A stretch of 64,000 bases of DNA from Pelagibius sp964472095 (GTDB taxonomy: Bacteria; Pseudomonadota; Alphaproteobacteria; Kiloniellales; Kiloniellaceae), in NCBI GenBank assembly GCA_964472095.1, contig CAYYIV010000021.1, positions 13,077-77,076 on the forward strand, written 5' to 3'. Made by a program: the position numbers and the translations under genes. Shown here in pieces: positions 19,976-28,529 of this stretch (position 1 is the first letter of the stretch; the number at the start of each line of letters is the position of its first letter). The notes beneath the pieces are model-generated. The model was not told the DNA's origin and ran no database searches. It saw only the letters and a list, made by a program, of their open reading frames with translations.

Positions 19976-20656
19976 GTGACGCGGCCGGCCGACATTGCTG
20001 CCAACCTCGCCGAGGTGCGCGCGAACATCGCTGCCGCAGCGCAGGAGGTCGGACGAGACGGCCGCGACGTGACACTTGTCGCCGTCAGCAAGACCCATCC
20101 GGCGGAAGCCGTCGAGGCAGCGCTGACGGCGGGGCAGACGGTCTTCGGTGAGAACCGGGTGCAGGAGGCGCAGGGAAAGTTCCCGCCCTTGAAGGCGGCT
20201 CATCCGGAACTGCGCCTGCACCTCATCGGCCCGCTGCAGACCAACAAGGCGAAGGACGCGCTGGAACTCTTCGACGTGATCGAGACGCTGGACCGGCCGA
20301 AGCTCGCCCGCGCCCTCGCCAAGGAGGCGGCCAGGCTGGGTGTGGTGCCGGACTGCTACATCCAGGTCAACACCGGCGAGGAGCCGCAGAAGGCCGGCAT
20401 CGCCCCGGACGAGGCCGATGCCTTCATCGCCGAATGCCGCGGCCTCGGCCTCAAGGTCGCCGGGCTGATGTGCATTCCGCCGCTTGAGGAGGCACCGGCA
20501 CTGCATTTCGCCTTCCTGCGCGAAATCGCCCGGCGCAACAATCTCACCGGGCTTTCGATGGGCATGAGCGGCGACTACGAGACCGCCGTGCGCTTCGGCG
20601 CCACGCTGGTGCGCGTCGGCACCGGCATCTTCGGCGCCCGCCCGCCGGCCGCCTGA
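19976..20656 (+). CDS. YggS-family pyridoxal phosphate homeostasis protein
   Basis: A 226-aa fold-III PLP-binding protein of the YggS/PROSC family, which carries PLP and maintains B6 and amino-acid balance rather than catalysing a known reaction. The PLP lysine is Lys39 in AVSKTHP. The FGENRVQEAQGK stretch follows, and the C-terminal phosphate-binding region GMSGDYETAVRFGATLVRVG is intact. The start codon is GTG. It follows the sulfotransferases by 13 bp on the same strand and may share their transcript, but no functional link is evident. Confidence 0.93.
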   Translation: MTRPADIAANLAEVRANIAAAAQEVGRDGRDVTLVAVSKTHPAEAVEAALTAGQTVFGENRVQEAQGKFPPLKAAHPELRLHLIGPLQTNKAKDALELFDVIETLDRPKLARALAKEAARLGVVPDCYIQVNTGEEPQKAGIAPDEADAFIAECRGLGLKVAGLMCIPPLEEAPALHFAFLREIARRNNLTGLSMGMSGDYETAVRFGATLVRVGTGIFGARPPAA

Positions 20657-20669
20657 CGCCTCTCAGCGC

Positions 20670-21308
20670 TCAATCGCAGTTGCGGAACAGGCAGTCGTCG
20701 CGCTCCGGATTGCGGCGCGGCATGACTTCGCGTCCCAAGTGACCGACGAAGCGGGAGAAGCTTTCACTGCCGACCTCCGCGGCGGCGCCCGGCGCGCCTT
20801 CCGCCGTGCCGAGGGTGGTTTCGCCCCGGCAGAAGCTGGCCAGCGTGCGTCTGCTCGTGTCCTCACCTTGGCGCCGTGCCGCTTCCAGGACGTCCGAACC
20901 CATGGTCGTCGAACACACCAGCTGACGGTCGAAGGCCCTCGGCACATTGTAAGCGATGCGCAGGCGGTAGGGTCTGTTGCCGGCGTCCAGCGGATTAGCC
21001 GTGTAGTTGCGCGGGAACCAGGTGGCGCCGTACTGGCGCAGGCTCTGCACCGTGGCCTGGCGGACGGTCTCGGCGGCCAAGCCCGCCGCCGGGCTGCCGT
21101 AGGTCTCGACCAGCAGCGGCGCGCTTGACATCTCTGCGCCGACGCTGAAGGGATCGTAGCCGATGGTGAAAGAGCTGTTGTAGACGACGCCGGAGCTCCC
21201 GCCGCTGCAGCCTGCCAGGGCGGCAAGGAGCACCACCGCCGCAACGCCGCCACGAAGCGGAAGGCACCGGGCCGTTACACCGGGAAAAGGTTCATTCGCT
21301 GAACTCAT
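20670..21308 (-). CDS. Putative lipoprotein of unknown function
   Basis: A 212-aa protein with a clear lipoprotein signal ending LAGCSGG (Cys34), so it is probably anchored in the outer or inner membrane. The ATG at 21308 has a strong ribosome-binding site (AGGAGGT, 7 bp upstream). The mature part begins with Gly/Ser and contains no motif I can name. Two cysteines close the protein (DDCLFRNCD), as well as internal ones near LVCSTT and ASFCRG, so disulfides are likely in the periplasm. It converges with yggS. The family is probably restricted to related alphaproteobacteria. Confidence 0.7.
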   Translation of the reverse strand: MSSANEPFPGVTARCLPLRGGVAAVVLLAALAGCSGGSSGVVYNSSFTIGYDPFSVGAEMSSAPLLVETYGSPAAGLAAETVRQATVQSLRQYGATWFPRNYTANPLDAGNRPYRLRIAYNVPRAFDRQLVCSTTMGSDVLEAARRQGEDTSRRTLASFCRGETTLGTAEGAPGAAAEVGSESFSRFVGHLGREVMPRRNPERDDCLFRNCD

Positions 21309-21421
21309 GGCAAAGACCTCCTCGTAGCCTGGACCTCTCCGTCTTGTCCTACGCAAAGGGACGGCGATCGGTGTCATGCCGGGGATCACTTTTCTCGCGG
21401 CAATACCGAATTGCCGAGGAC

Positions 21422-21952
21422 TCAGGGCGCGCTGACCTCCACCGCGCTGCCCGGCCGCGCCGTCTTCAGCACCTCCAGGAGATCGGGCAGTGCCAGGGCC
21501 ACGCAGCCCTCGGTGGGGCCGTAATCGTCGCGGGCGACGTGCAGGAAGACGGCGCTGCCGGCGCCGGGCACCACCGGGTCGTCGTTGTGTCCCAGCACCA
21601 CCACCACGTCGTAGAGATGGTCGTGGCGGGTCAGCCGCTCGTGGCTCGCCGCGTAGGGCAAGCGGACCGGCCGATTGTAGGCCGGGTCGGCAGGATCGTC
21701 GCACCAGCCGTCGTGGGAGGTGATAGCCTGGCAGGGCAACGCCGTCTCCGGCCTGGCGAGGCGGTCGGCGCGGTACAGCACCCGCCGCATCGACCAGCGC
21801 CCGACCGGGGTGATGCCGTCGCCCTCGCGCGTCTTGGTTCCCAGCGCGCCGCGCCCGATTGCGCAGCGCCAGGCGGCCGGCCCCCAGGCGGCGCGGGCCA
21901 CGCCATCCTGCATAAAGACCTTCAGGTTCTTCACGTCGGAATCGAATTGCAT
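21422..21952 (-). CDS. L,D-transpeptidase (YkuD)-fold protein
   Basis: A 176-aa protein of the YkuD L,D-transpeptidase superfamily, the branch with a short catalytic domain and no signal peptide. The His-to-Cys signature is visible as His138 in FLHVARDDYGPTEGC and Cys150. The N-terminal part contains GDGITPVGRW, which is shared with the family. The substrate is probably peptidoglycan peptides or a related amide. The upstream in-frame codons (to 22006) are made from a palindromic repeat, so the ATG at 21952 is the better start. The absence of a visible export signal is odd for a wall enzyme. Confidence 0.8.
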   Translation of the reverse strand: MQFDSDVKNLKVFMQDGVARAAWGPAAWRCAIGRGALGTKTREGDGITPVGRWSMRRVLYRADRLARPETALPCQAITSHDGWCDDPADPAYNRPVRLPYAASHERLTRHDHLYDVVVVLGHNDDPVVPGAGSAVFLHVARDDYGPTEGCVALALPDLLEVLKTARPGSAVEVSAP

Positions 21953-21962
21953 GAGCCGCAGC

Positions 21963-22025
21963 CTAGAGCAGACCACGGTCGCATGGAATCGCCTTCGGCG
22001 ATCCATCGACCGCGAGAATCCGATC
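21963..22025. repeat. Dispersed palindromic repeat, copy A
   Basis: A 63-bp hairpin-forming element with core arms around GGAATCGCC-TTC-GGCGATCC. Read on the minus strand, about 39 bases are essentially identical to the repeat at 63891-63952. Its outer arm near 22010-22025 instead matches the end of the element at 63817-63876. It abuts the start of the L,D-transpeptidase gene. Confidence 0.85.
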
Positions 22026-22084
22026 CAGCCGCTGCAGCGGGGGGCTGAGGCCAGGGATTAACCGCAGGAATCAGGGGCAGTGGG

Positions 22085-22981
22085 TCAGGAGCCGCCTGAC
22101 GTGGTGGCCGGATCCGCCTGCCAGCGCACCTTGTCTTCCTTGTCGCGCTCCTGTTCGGCGGTGCCCTGGCGTGCCACCGCCTGGTACTTGTCGAGCGCCT
22201 GCATCATGCGGTCGGCGAGGGCGCTGCCGGCGCTTTCCTGGGCGAAGAGCAACGGATGAACGACGTTTTCGCTGCTGGCAGCAGCGGTCGTGTCGGCCGG
22301 CGCCGGCGGCTGGGCGGAGGCAGGCAGCTCAGCAGGCGGCGTGGCGACACGAATATGGCGCGACGGCAGCGGGTAGGCCTTCACGGGCGGGGCGTCCGTG
22401 CCGCGCCCGGGTAGCGGTATCGGCTCTGCTTGCTTGGCGGCCAGCGACCGGCCGGCCGGCTGCGGGTTGCCGCGCAAGTCCATGAAGAGGGCGTTGAGGG
22501 CGTCCTGGCCGGTCAGCAGTCCGGGGGCGGCCTCGGGCAGAGCGGCGCCGGCGCCCGGTGCCGCCGCGGTCTCCAGCGGTGGCAGCGCTTCAGCCGCGCC
22601 GGCGGCCGGGATCGCGCCGTCTTCTGCCTCGGCGAACTGCGGTTCGCCGCCGTCGTCCTCCCCGGTAAAGAAGGCGATCACCGTTTCGCCGATATCTTCG
22701 CCGGCGATCTCTTCGTAGATCGCATTGGCGATCGACGACATGAAGCCGGCCGGTCCGCCGAACAGAGTGCCGCCGAAGATGCGGGCGTGCGGGCTGATCT
22801 CGTCGCCGGTGATCGCGCGATAGATGTGGGAAACGACTGGGATATGCTGCAGCGGATTGATGATGTCGAGGAAGTCGCCAAAGGTGAAGTCGCCGGCGCT
22901 GCTGCCGTCATGGCCGTGCGCGCGCTGGCGCGCGCTGAGCTGCGGCTGACGATAGTCTCCGATGAATTCCAGATCGTTCAT
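22085..22981 (-). CDS. Conserved alphaproteobacterial protein of unknown function
   Basis: A 298-aa protein with a well-defined N-terminal half and a low-complexity C-terminal half. Residues about 30-100 (FTFGDFLDIINPLQHIPVVS, then a Gly-rich FGGTLFGGPAG hairpin and an acidic helix) look like a membrane-active or helical-hairpin module; I recall this segment as conserved in related genomes without a known role. From about residue 110 onward the chain is rich in Ala, Pro and Glu and probably disordered. The last 40 residues are charged. It is monocistronic. No catalytic motif is seen. Confidence 0.7.
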   Translation of the reverse strand: MNDLEFIGDYRQPQLSARQRAHGHDGSSAGDFTFGDFLDIINPLQHIPVVSHIYRAITGDEISPHARIFGGTLFGGPAGFMSSIANAIYEEIAGEDIGETVIAFFTGEDDGGEPQFAEAEDGAIPAAGAAEALPPLETAAAPGAGAALPEAAPGLLTGQDALNALFMDLRGNPQPAGRSLAAKQAEPIPLPGRGTDAPPVKAYPLPSRHIRVATPPAELPASAQPPAPADTTAAASSENVVHPLLFAQESAGSALADRMMQALDKYQAVARQGTAEQERDKEDKVRWQADPATTSGGS

Positions 22982-23137
22982 GGGTCCTCCGCCGCTGATT
23001 CAGCAAGAAGCGGGCCAGAAGGCAGAGTCCAATGAATTCAGCGTTATAAGCGGCTGGGCCGGCGCGTGGGTCTGAGCGGCCTGCAGCTTCTGCCCGGCAC
23101 CACCGCAGCGCAGGCGACGGAATTGCCGAGTGCCTGC

Positions 23138-24295
23138 CTAGAACAGGTGGCCGAAGCGGGTCGCCTTGGTGGCGAGGTAGAATTCGTTGTGGCCGTTGGA
23201 CGGGAAGCTGTGGCCGACGCGCTCCTCCACCGCAATGCCGAAACGGCTGAGCGCGGCCACCTTCTGCGGGTTGTTGGTCAACAGGCGCACCTTGCGGAAA
23301 CCCAGGTGATGCAGCATCTGGGCGGCCGGCAGGTAGACCCGCTCGTCGGCGTCGAAGCCGAGCTGCTCGTTGGCATCCAGCGTGTCGGATCCGAGATCCT
23401 GCAGCGTATAGGCGCGCAGCTTGTTCACCAGGCCGATGCCGCGCCCCTCCTGCATCAGGTAGAGCACGATACCGGCACCGGCGTCGGCCATGGCATGGAT
23501 GGCACCACGCAGCTGGTCGCCGCAGTCGCAGCGCAGCGAGCCGAGCAGGTCGCCGGTGAAGCACTCCGAATGGAGGCGCAGCAGCACCGGCGCGTCGGCC
23601 TGCGGCTCGCCGATGACGATGGCCAGGTGCTCCATGCCGCCGTCGTCGGGGCGGAAGGCAATGATGCGGGCCTGCTCGGCGCCGGCCAGCGGCACCGCGG
23701 CGCTGGCGACGGCGGTGAGGCCGCGCGCCGCGGCGAAACGGTACTCGGCGACGTTGGCGGCGGAGACCGCCATGAGGTCACGCGCATCGGCCCAGGCCAC
23801 CGGGCTCTGCACCGGCTGGCCGGCCAGCGGCGCCAGCAGGGCGGCGGGCAGCAGGCGAGCCAGCTTGGTCAGTTCCACGGCAGCGACGTCGAGGCCTGGC
23901 GGCGCGGTCACCACCTGCCGCGGCTGGAGGGCGGCATCCTGCGGAACCGTGGGATCGGCCAGCGCGCGGATGCTCTCGGCCTGCTGTGTCTCCAGCGCCA
24001 GTGCCATGACGCCGCCGCTGGCGATCAGCGGCTCGGCACCGGGCAGACCGAGGGCCTGGGCGCGTCGGGCGGTCAGCAGCAGCAGGGGCTCGGTGCCGGT
24101 CAAGGCCGCCAGAGCGGCGAGCCCTTCCGCCGTGGTTTGCTCGGCCGCCTGCACCAGAGCGCCCTGGCCGGACCAGTCGTGCAGCACCACGCTGGCGCCG
24201 CGGCGCAGCTCGGCAAGGGCCCGCTCAACCGCCTGGAGGACGGCGGCGTCCGGGGATTTGGCCCGAGGCTTCTGGCTGTTGGCGGTCTGCTGCAT
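23138..24295 (-). CDS. ribA: GTP cyclohydrolase II with degenerate RibB-like domain
   Basis: A 385-aa enzyme opening the GTP ring to start riboflavin synthesis. The C-terminal GCHII domain (about 185-385) has the zinc ligands Cys245, Cys256 and Cys258 in SECFTGDLLGSLRCDCG, followed by the GRGIGL nucleotide site. The N-terminal half aligns in position with a DHBP synthase (RibB) domain, but the acidic catalytic loop is replaced by DWSGQGALV (40-48), so it is probably inactive. The start is uncertain: I use ATG 24295, and an upstream GTG in frame is possible. The divergent esterase gene begins 149 bp away. No FMN riboswitch was found in that gap. Confidence 0.9.
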   Translation of the reverse strand: MQQTANSQKPRAKSPDAAVLQAVERALAELRRGASVVLHDWSGQGALVQAAEQTTAEGLAALAALTGTEPLLLLTARRAQALGLPGAEPLIASGGVMALALETQQAESIRALADPTVPQDAALQPRQVVTAPPGLDVAAVELTKLARLLPAALLAPLAGQPVQSPVAWADARDLMAVSAANVAEYRFAAARGLTAVASAAVPLAGAEQARIIAFRPDDGGMEHLAIVIGEPQADAPVLLRLHSECFTGDLLGSLRCDCGDQLRGAIHAMADAGAGIVLYLMQEGRGIGLVNKLRAYTLQDLGSDTLDANEQLGFDADERVYLPAAQMLHHLGFRKVRLLTNNPQKVAALSRFGIAVEERVGHSFPSNGHNEFYLATKATRFGHLF

Positions 24296-24443
24296 CTGGA
24301 CTGTCAGGCCATCATCGGTCACTTTACGGGCCGGCTGGCGCCGCTTCACGCAACAGATAAGGCCGCTTGGCTGAAAAGGCCAGCGTTTCGCGGGTGCAAC
24401 GAAGAAGCGGTCCGTCAAGACCGAAGGGGAGGGAATTCGCGCC

Positions 24444-25343
24444 ATGGCGAACGCAGAGGCCGGCACCGCGGCCCGGGTTTTTCGCGACTATGACCAGGCG
24501 ACTCTCGACCGCGAGCTGAATCTGCGCGCCCGCTGGCCGGAGCACCCCGCGTACTTCGCGCGCTGGGCCAGCGACAGCGCGGCGGTCCGCAGCCGCCTGA
24601 TCGGCCGGCTCGACCTCGCCTACGGCGACGGCCCGGCGGAGACCCTCGACCTCTTCCCCGTCGCAGGGGCCGGTGCGGCGCCCCTGCTGGTTTTTATCCA
24701 CGGCGGCTATTGGCAGGCCCTCGACAAGGGCGACTACAGCTACCTGGCACCCGCCTTCGTCGAGGCCGGTATCGCCTTCGCCAGCCTCAATTATGGCCTC
24801 GCGCCCGACACCCGTATCGGTACCATGATCGGCCAGGTGCGCCGGGCGCTCGCCTGGCTGCATCGTCATGCTGCCGACCATGGTATCGATCCGCGCCGCA
24901 TTGTCGTGGCCGGCCACTCCGCCGGCGGCCACTTGGCGGCCATGGCCCTGTCGACCGACTGGCCGGCCTTCGATGCGGCCTTGCCGGGTGACCTGCTGGC
25001 CGGCGGCTGCTCGATCTCCGGGGTCTACGACCTGGAGCCGTTGCGGCTCAGCTATCACAACAAGGTGCTGCAACTGGCGCCGGAGGAGATCGCGCCCTGG
25101 AGTCCGCTGCACTGCCTGCCGGCGCGCGCGGCGCCGCTGCTGCTCGCCGTCGGCTCCGAGGAGACGCGGGAGTTCCTGCGCCAGCATGCCGAGTACGCCG
25201 CCGCCTGGGAGGCCTGCGGCCTGCCGCTCGCCGAGGTGGCCATGGAAGGGTTGCAGCACTTCTCCGCTGTCGATGCCCTCGGCGACCGCGAGCACGGACT
25301 TTATGCTGCAGTGCAGCAATTACTGGCCGGGGGGTTCGCTTGA
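24444..25343 (+). CDS. Alpha/beta hydrolase, kynurenine formamidase/esterase type
   Basis: A 299-aa alpha/beta hydrolase of the carboxylesterase/BD-FAE-like group. The oxyanion-hole motif HGGYW is at 86-90, the nucleophile elbow GHSAGGH at 157-163 with Ser159, and the catalytic His lies in LQHFSAVDAL near the C-terminus. HGGYW with this spacing is typical of arylformamidase-like enzymes of tryptophan catabolism, but no kynurenine-pathway genes are adjacent, so 'esterase or formamidase' is as far as I go. Cytosolic, with no signal sequence. Confidence 0.85.
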   Translation: MANAEAGTAARVFRDYDQATLDRELNLRARWPEHPAYFARWASDSAAVRSRLIGRLDLAYGDGPAETLDLFPVAGAGAAPLLVFIHGGYWQALDKGDYSYLAPAFVEAGIAFASLNYGLAPDTRIGTMIGQVRRALAWLHRHAADHGIDPRRIVVAGHSAGGHLAAMALSTDWPAFDAALPGDLLAGGCSISGVYDLEPLRLSYHNKVLQLAPEEIAPWSPLHCLPARAAPLLLAVGSEETREFLRQHAEYAAAWEACGLPLAEVAMEGLQHFSAVDALGDREHGLYAAVQQLLAGGFA

Positions 25344-25415
25344 ACCCTTGTGGCAGCGGTGCTAATTGAGAAATCCACAGCACTCCCGGTGGTTATTGGA
25401 ATTGGACCTCGCAGG

Positions 25416-26111
25416 ATGAGCGGCGCGAGCGGCAAGAAGATCCTTCTGATCGATGACGACGAGGCGTTGCGCCAGTCGCTGAGCGAGCAACTGCGGCTGC
25501 ACGAGGAGTTCGACACCGTCGAGGCGGCCACCGGCACCAGCGGCATCGACAAGGCCAAGGCGGTCTATTTCGACCTCATTCTGCTCGACGTCGGCCTGCC
25601 GGACATGGACGGGCGCGAAGTCTGCCGGCTGATGCGCCGCAGCGGCGTGAAATCGCCGATCATCATGCTGACCGCGGCGGAGTCCGACGCGGACACCATC
25701 CTGGCGCTGGACGCCGGCGCCAACGACTACGTCACCAAGCCCTTTCGTCTCGGCGTCCTGCTGGCGCGCATGCGCGCCCAGCTGCGTCAGCACGAGCAGA
25801 GCGAGGACGCCGTCTTCACCATCGGGCCCTATACCTTCCGTCCCAGCGCCAAGCTGCTGACCCACGGCGAGTCAAAGAAGAAAGTGCGGCTGACGGAGAA
25901 GGAAACCTCGATCCTCAAGTACCTCTACCGCAGCGGCGACGCCGTGGTCGGCCGCGACAAGCTGTTGGGTGAGGTCTGGGGCTACAACGCCGGGGTCACC
26001 ACCCACACCCTGGAAACCCACGTCTACCGCCTGCGCCAGAAAATCGAGGAAGATCCCTCGGCGGCCGAGATCCTGGTCACCGAGCCGGGCGGCTACCGCC
26101 TGGTGCCCTGA
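25416..26111 (+). CDS. OmpR/PhoB-type response regulator (orphan)
   Basis: A 231-aa two-domain regulator. The receiver domain (about 7-120) has the acidic pair at DDD 13-15, the phosphorylation site Asp58 in LLDVGLP and the conserved lysine in VTKPF. A winged-helix DNA-binding domain follows (about 140-231) with the TLETHVYRLRQKIE recognition helix. I start at ATG 25416, directly before the receiver; a longer in-frame ORF adds residues without support. No histidine kinase gene is present within 10 kb on either side, so it must be served by a kinase elsewhere. Its regulon is unknown. Confidence 0.9.
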   Translation: MSGASGKKILLIDDDEALRQSLSEQLRLHEEFDTVEAATGTSGIDKAKAVYFDLILLDVGLPDMDGREVCRLMRRSGVKSPIIMLTAAESDADTILALDAGANDYVTKPFRLGVLLARMRAQLRQHEQSEDAVFTIGPYTFRPSAKLLTHGESKKKVRLTEKETSILKYLYRSGDAVVGRDKLLGEVWGYNAGVTTHTLETHVYRLRQKIEEDPSAAEILVTEPGGYRLVP

Positions 26112-26153
26112 CGCAGGGCGTCGCTCCCGTCCGCCACCCGGCCCGACGATGCT

Positions 26154-27383
26154 TCAGTCGGCCGCGGCGGCCTGCAGAGGCTGGACCTCGGCACGCGGCA
26201 CCATGTAGAGCAGCAGCGCGCAGAGCCCGACGGCGGCGGTGGTAATGCCGCCGAACAGCAGGCTGCCGGCGAGCCAGCCGCCGCTCGCCTCCACTGCCAT
26301 CGCCAGCAGCAAGGGCCCGGCGAGCACCCCGAGATTACGCCCGGTCATGGTGACGCCGAAAGCGCGTGCGGTCTCGCCCGGGCTCGCGACGCGCTGCGCC
26401 GTGAGGGCGAAGAGACAGGTGGGGGCGATGCCCGCGGAGATGCCGTAGACGGCCAGCGAAGCGAGCCCGCCGAGACCACCGCCGGTGACCGGCAGCAGCC
26501 ACCAGATTGCCGCCTGCACCGTCACCGCGGCGAACAGCAGATGCTGCGCGCGCCAGCCGCGCTGCAGCAGGAATCCGGTGATCAGGTTGAAGGCGGCGAC
26601 CAGCACGACCGGAATGAGGTAGCCGGCGATGGCGTTCTCCACCGCCAGGCCCTGCTCCTCCACCAGGTAAAGCGGCAGCCAGGTCATGTAGGCGAGGTAC
26701 TGGCTGGACCACAGCATGAAGACGCAGGCGGTCAGCAGGAGGGCAATCCACTGTGGGCGGCTCCAGTGGGAACCCGGAGCCTCCGCCGCCAGAGCCTTGC
26801 GGGTGGTGCCGCGCGGCCCGCTGCGCAGAGCATGGAAAGTCCAGCCGGCGAGCAGGCCGGCGAGCAGGAGGCAGACGATCCAGAGGCTCTGCCAGCCGCC
26901 GGTTTCGAGGGCAATCGGACCGAGGAGGGCAGCCAGCAGCTGGCCGCAGGGTACCCAGGCGGAGACCAGCCCGATGACCAAGGCACGGTGGCGCGGGGCG
27001 GCATTGGCGGTGGCCAGCGCCGGGCCGGCGACCGCCAGGACGGCAAAAGCGGCGCCTTCCAGGCCGCGGCCGGCCAGCATCATCGCACCGGAGTCCGGGG
27101 CGACCAGGCAGAGCGCGGTGCCGAGGGCCATGACCGGCAGGGCCGCCATCACCAGAACGAGGGCGCCGCGTCGCGCCACCGCGCGCCCGATCGGCACCGA
27201 CAGCAGAATCCCGAAGACAGCGAAGATCGACATGAACCCGCCGGCCAGCACGCGACCGTAGCTGAAATCGTCCAGCAGGATCGGCAGCACTACCGGCAGC
27301 TTGAACTGGCTGAAGGCGGCGAAAACCACCAGCGCCAGGCCGAGGGCGACCAGGGCCGTGCGCGTCCGCTGCGGCTCGCTCAT
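26154..27383 (-). CDS. Major facilitator superfamily transporter
   Basis: A 409-aa inner-membrane transporter with twelve predicted helices. The loop between helices 2 and 3 carries a motif-A-like stretch (SVPIGRAVARRGALVLV, near 61-77), and the central cytoplasmic loop lies around residue 190-205. The general layout resembles CynX/NimT-like members, which carry small anions or nitroimidazole-type compounds. Substrate and direction are not predictable. Its stop converges with the response regulator gene 42 bp away. It stands alone as a transcription unit. Confidence 0.85.
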   Translation of the reverse strand: MSEPQRTRTALVALGLALVVFAAFSQFKLPVVLPILLDDFSYGRVLAGGFMSIFAVFGILLSVPIGRAVARRGALVLVMAALPVMALGTALCLVAPDSGAMMLAGRGLEGAAFAVLAVAGPALATANAAPRHRALVIGLVSAWVPCGQLLAALLGPIALETGGWQSLWIVCLLLAGLLAGWTFHALRSGPRGTTRKALAAEAPGSHWSRPQWIALLLTACVFMLWSSQYLAYMTWLPLYLVEEQGLAVENAIAGYLIPVVLVAAFNLITGFLLQRGWRAQHLLFAAVTVQAAIWWLLPVTGGGLGGLASLAVYGISAGIAPTCLFALTAQRVASPGETARAFGVTMTGRNLGVLAGPLLLAMAVEASGGWLAGSLLFGGITTAAVGLCALLLYMVPRAEVQPLQAAAAD

Positions 27384-27529
27384 CGGGCCTTGCCGCCGCC
27401 ACGGGGCCGCCGCCCTGCCGCCGGCACTGGGCTAAATTTCATTGGGGCGTGCTTGGGCAAGAGGTTAGAGTACCGCGATTGTGGCAAAGGATTTCCATGG
27501 GCCGCCGGATCTGCAGGCCTACATAGAGA

Positions 27530-28390
27530 GTGTCGGACCTAGGGGATACTGGCAACTTGCAGAACGGTTCTGATTTTTTCGTTCGTTTTTGGGGAACGCG
27601 CGGCTCCATCTCCTGCCCAGGTGACAGCTACTCGCGATATGGCGGCAACACCTCCTGCCTCGAAGTGCATTGCGGCGAAAAGCTGCTGATCTTCGACGCC
27701 GGCACCGGCCTCAGGCCCCTCGGCAAGCAGCTCTGCGAGAACGGCGCCGTCGAGGCCGACATTTTCCTGACCCACACCCATCACGATCATATCGTCGGCC
27801 TGCCCTTCTTCGCGCCACTGTTCGACAAGCGCAACCGCATCCGCCTCTGGGCCGGCCACCTGATCCCCGAGCTGACTCTGCACGACGTGCTGGTGCAGTT
27901 CATGAATGCGCCACTCTTCCCGGTACCGCCTAAAATTTTCGCGGCCAACGTCTCCTTCCATGATTTCACTGCCGGCGACGTGCTGGAGCCGAAGCCGGGG
28001 GTGCGCCTGATCACCGCGCCGCTCAACCATCCCAACGGCGCGACCGGCTACCGCATCGATTTCGGTGGCCACTCGCTCTGCTACGTGACCGACACCGAGC
28101 ACGTCGAGGGCCGCCCTGACCGCAACGTCCTGGAACTCATCGATGGCGCCGACGTGGTGATCTACGACAGCACCTATACCGACGAGGAATTCCCCAAGTA
28201 CCGCAACTGGGGTCATTCCACCTGGCAGGAGGGCGTGCGGCTTTGCGAGGAGGCCGGGGCCGACAAGCTGGTGATCTTCCACCACGATCCCAGTCACGAG
28301 GATGCCTTCATGGACACCGTCGCCGAGCAGGCTGAGGCGGCGCGCCCGGGGACCGTGGTGGCGCGCGAAGGCTTGGTGCTGCAGCTCTGA
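27530..28390 (+). CDS. Metallo-beta-lactamase-fold hydrolase
   Basis: A 286-aa MBL-fold hydrolase related to the phosphoribosyl cyclic phosphodiesterase/RNase Z-like group. The metal-binding motif THTHHDH is at 81-87. Other ligands appear as His in APLNHPNGA, Asp in YVTDTEH and a terminal His in FHHDPSHED. The N-terminal FWGTRGSISCPG is typical of a widespread branch of unknown substrate. The annotated GTG at 27530 has an alternative TTG at 27557 with AGGGGA upstream. The cyclase gene follows 139 bp downstream on the same strand. The link to nucleotide signalling is only positional. Confidence 0.87.
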   Translation: MSDLGDTGNLQNGSDFFVRFWGTRGSISCPGDSYSRYGGNTSCLEVHCGEKLLIFDAGTGLRPLGKQLCENGAVEADIFLTHTHHDHIVGLPFFAPLFDKRNRIRLWAGHLIPELTLHDVLVQFMNAPLFPVPPKIFAANVSFHDFTAGDVLEPKPGVRLITAPLNHPNGATGYRIDFGGHSLCYVTDTEHVEGRPDRNVLELIDGADVVIYDSTYTDEEFPKYRNWGHSTWQEGVRLCEEAGADKLVIFHHDPSHEDAFMDTVAEQAEAARPGTVVAREGLVLQL

Positions 28391-28529
28391 AACTCCCGGC
28401 CAACGACCCGCACGTTTCACGCAGAAGTGACGTGCAGGTGAGCATCCCTTCCCGCCATATCCCCCGCAGATCCGATCTTCGCCGCATTCGAGCGGTGGTG
28501 GACGGCGAACTTTCGAGCAGGAAGAGGTC

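Noticed and set aside
21953..22006. Upstream in-frame start of the L,D-transpeptidase gene
   Set aside because: These 18 codons are formed by the palindromic repeat and have no conserved protein pattern, so the ATG at 21952 was chosen.
24296..24443. FMN riboswitch upstream of ribA
   Set aside because: The gap is short and I could not see the conserved RFN junction sequences; ribA and the esterase simply diverge here.
28411..28426. parS-like sequence GTTTCACGCAGAAGTG
   Set aside because: Only the left half matches parS; the central CACGTG and the right arm are broken, so ParB binding is not expected.
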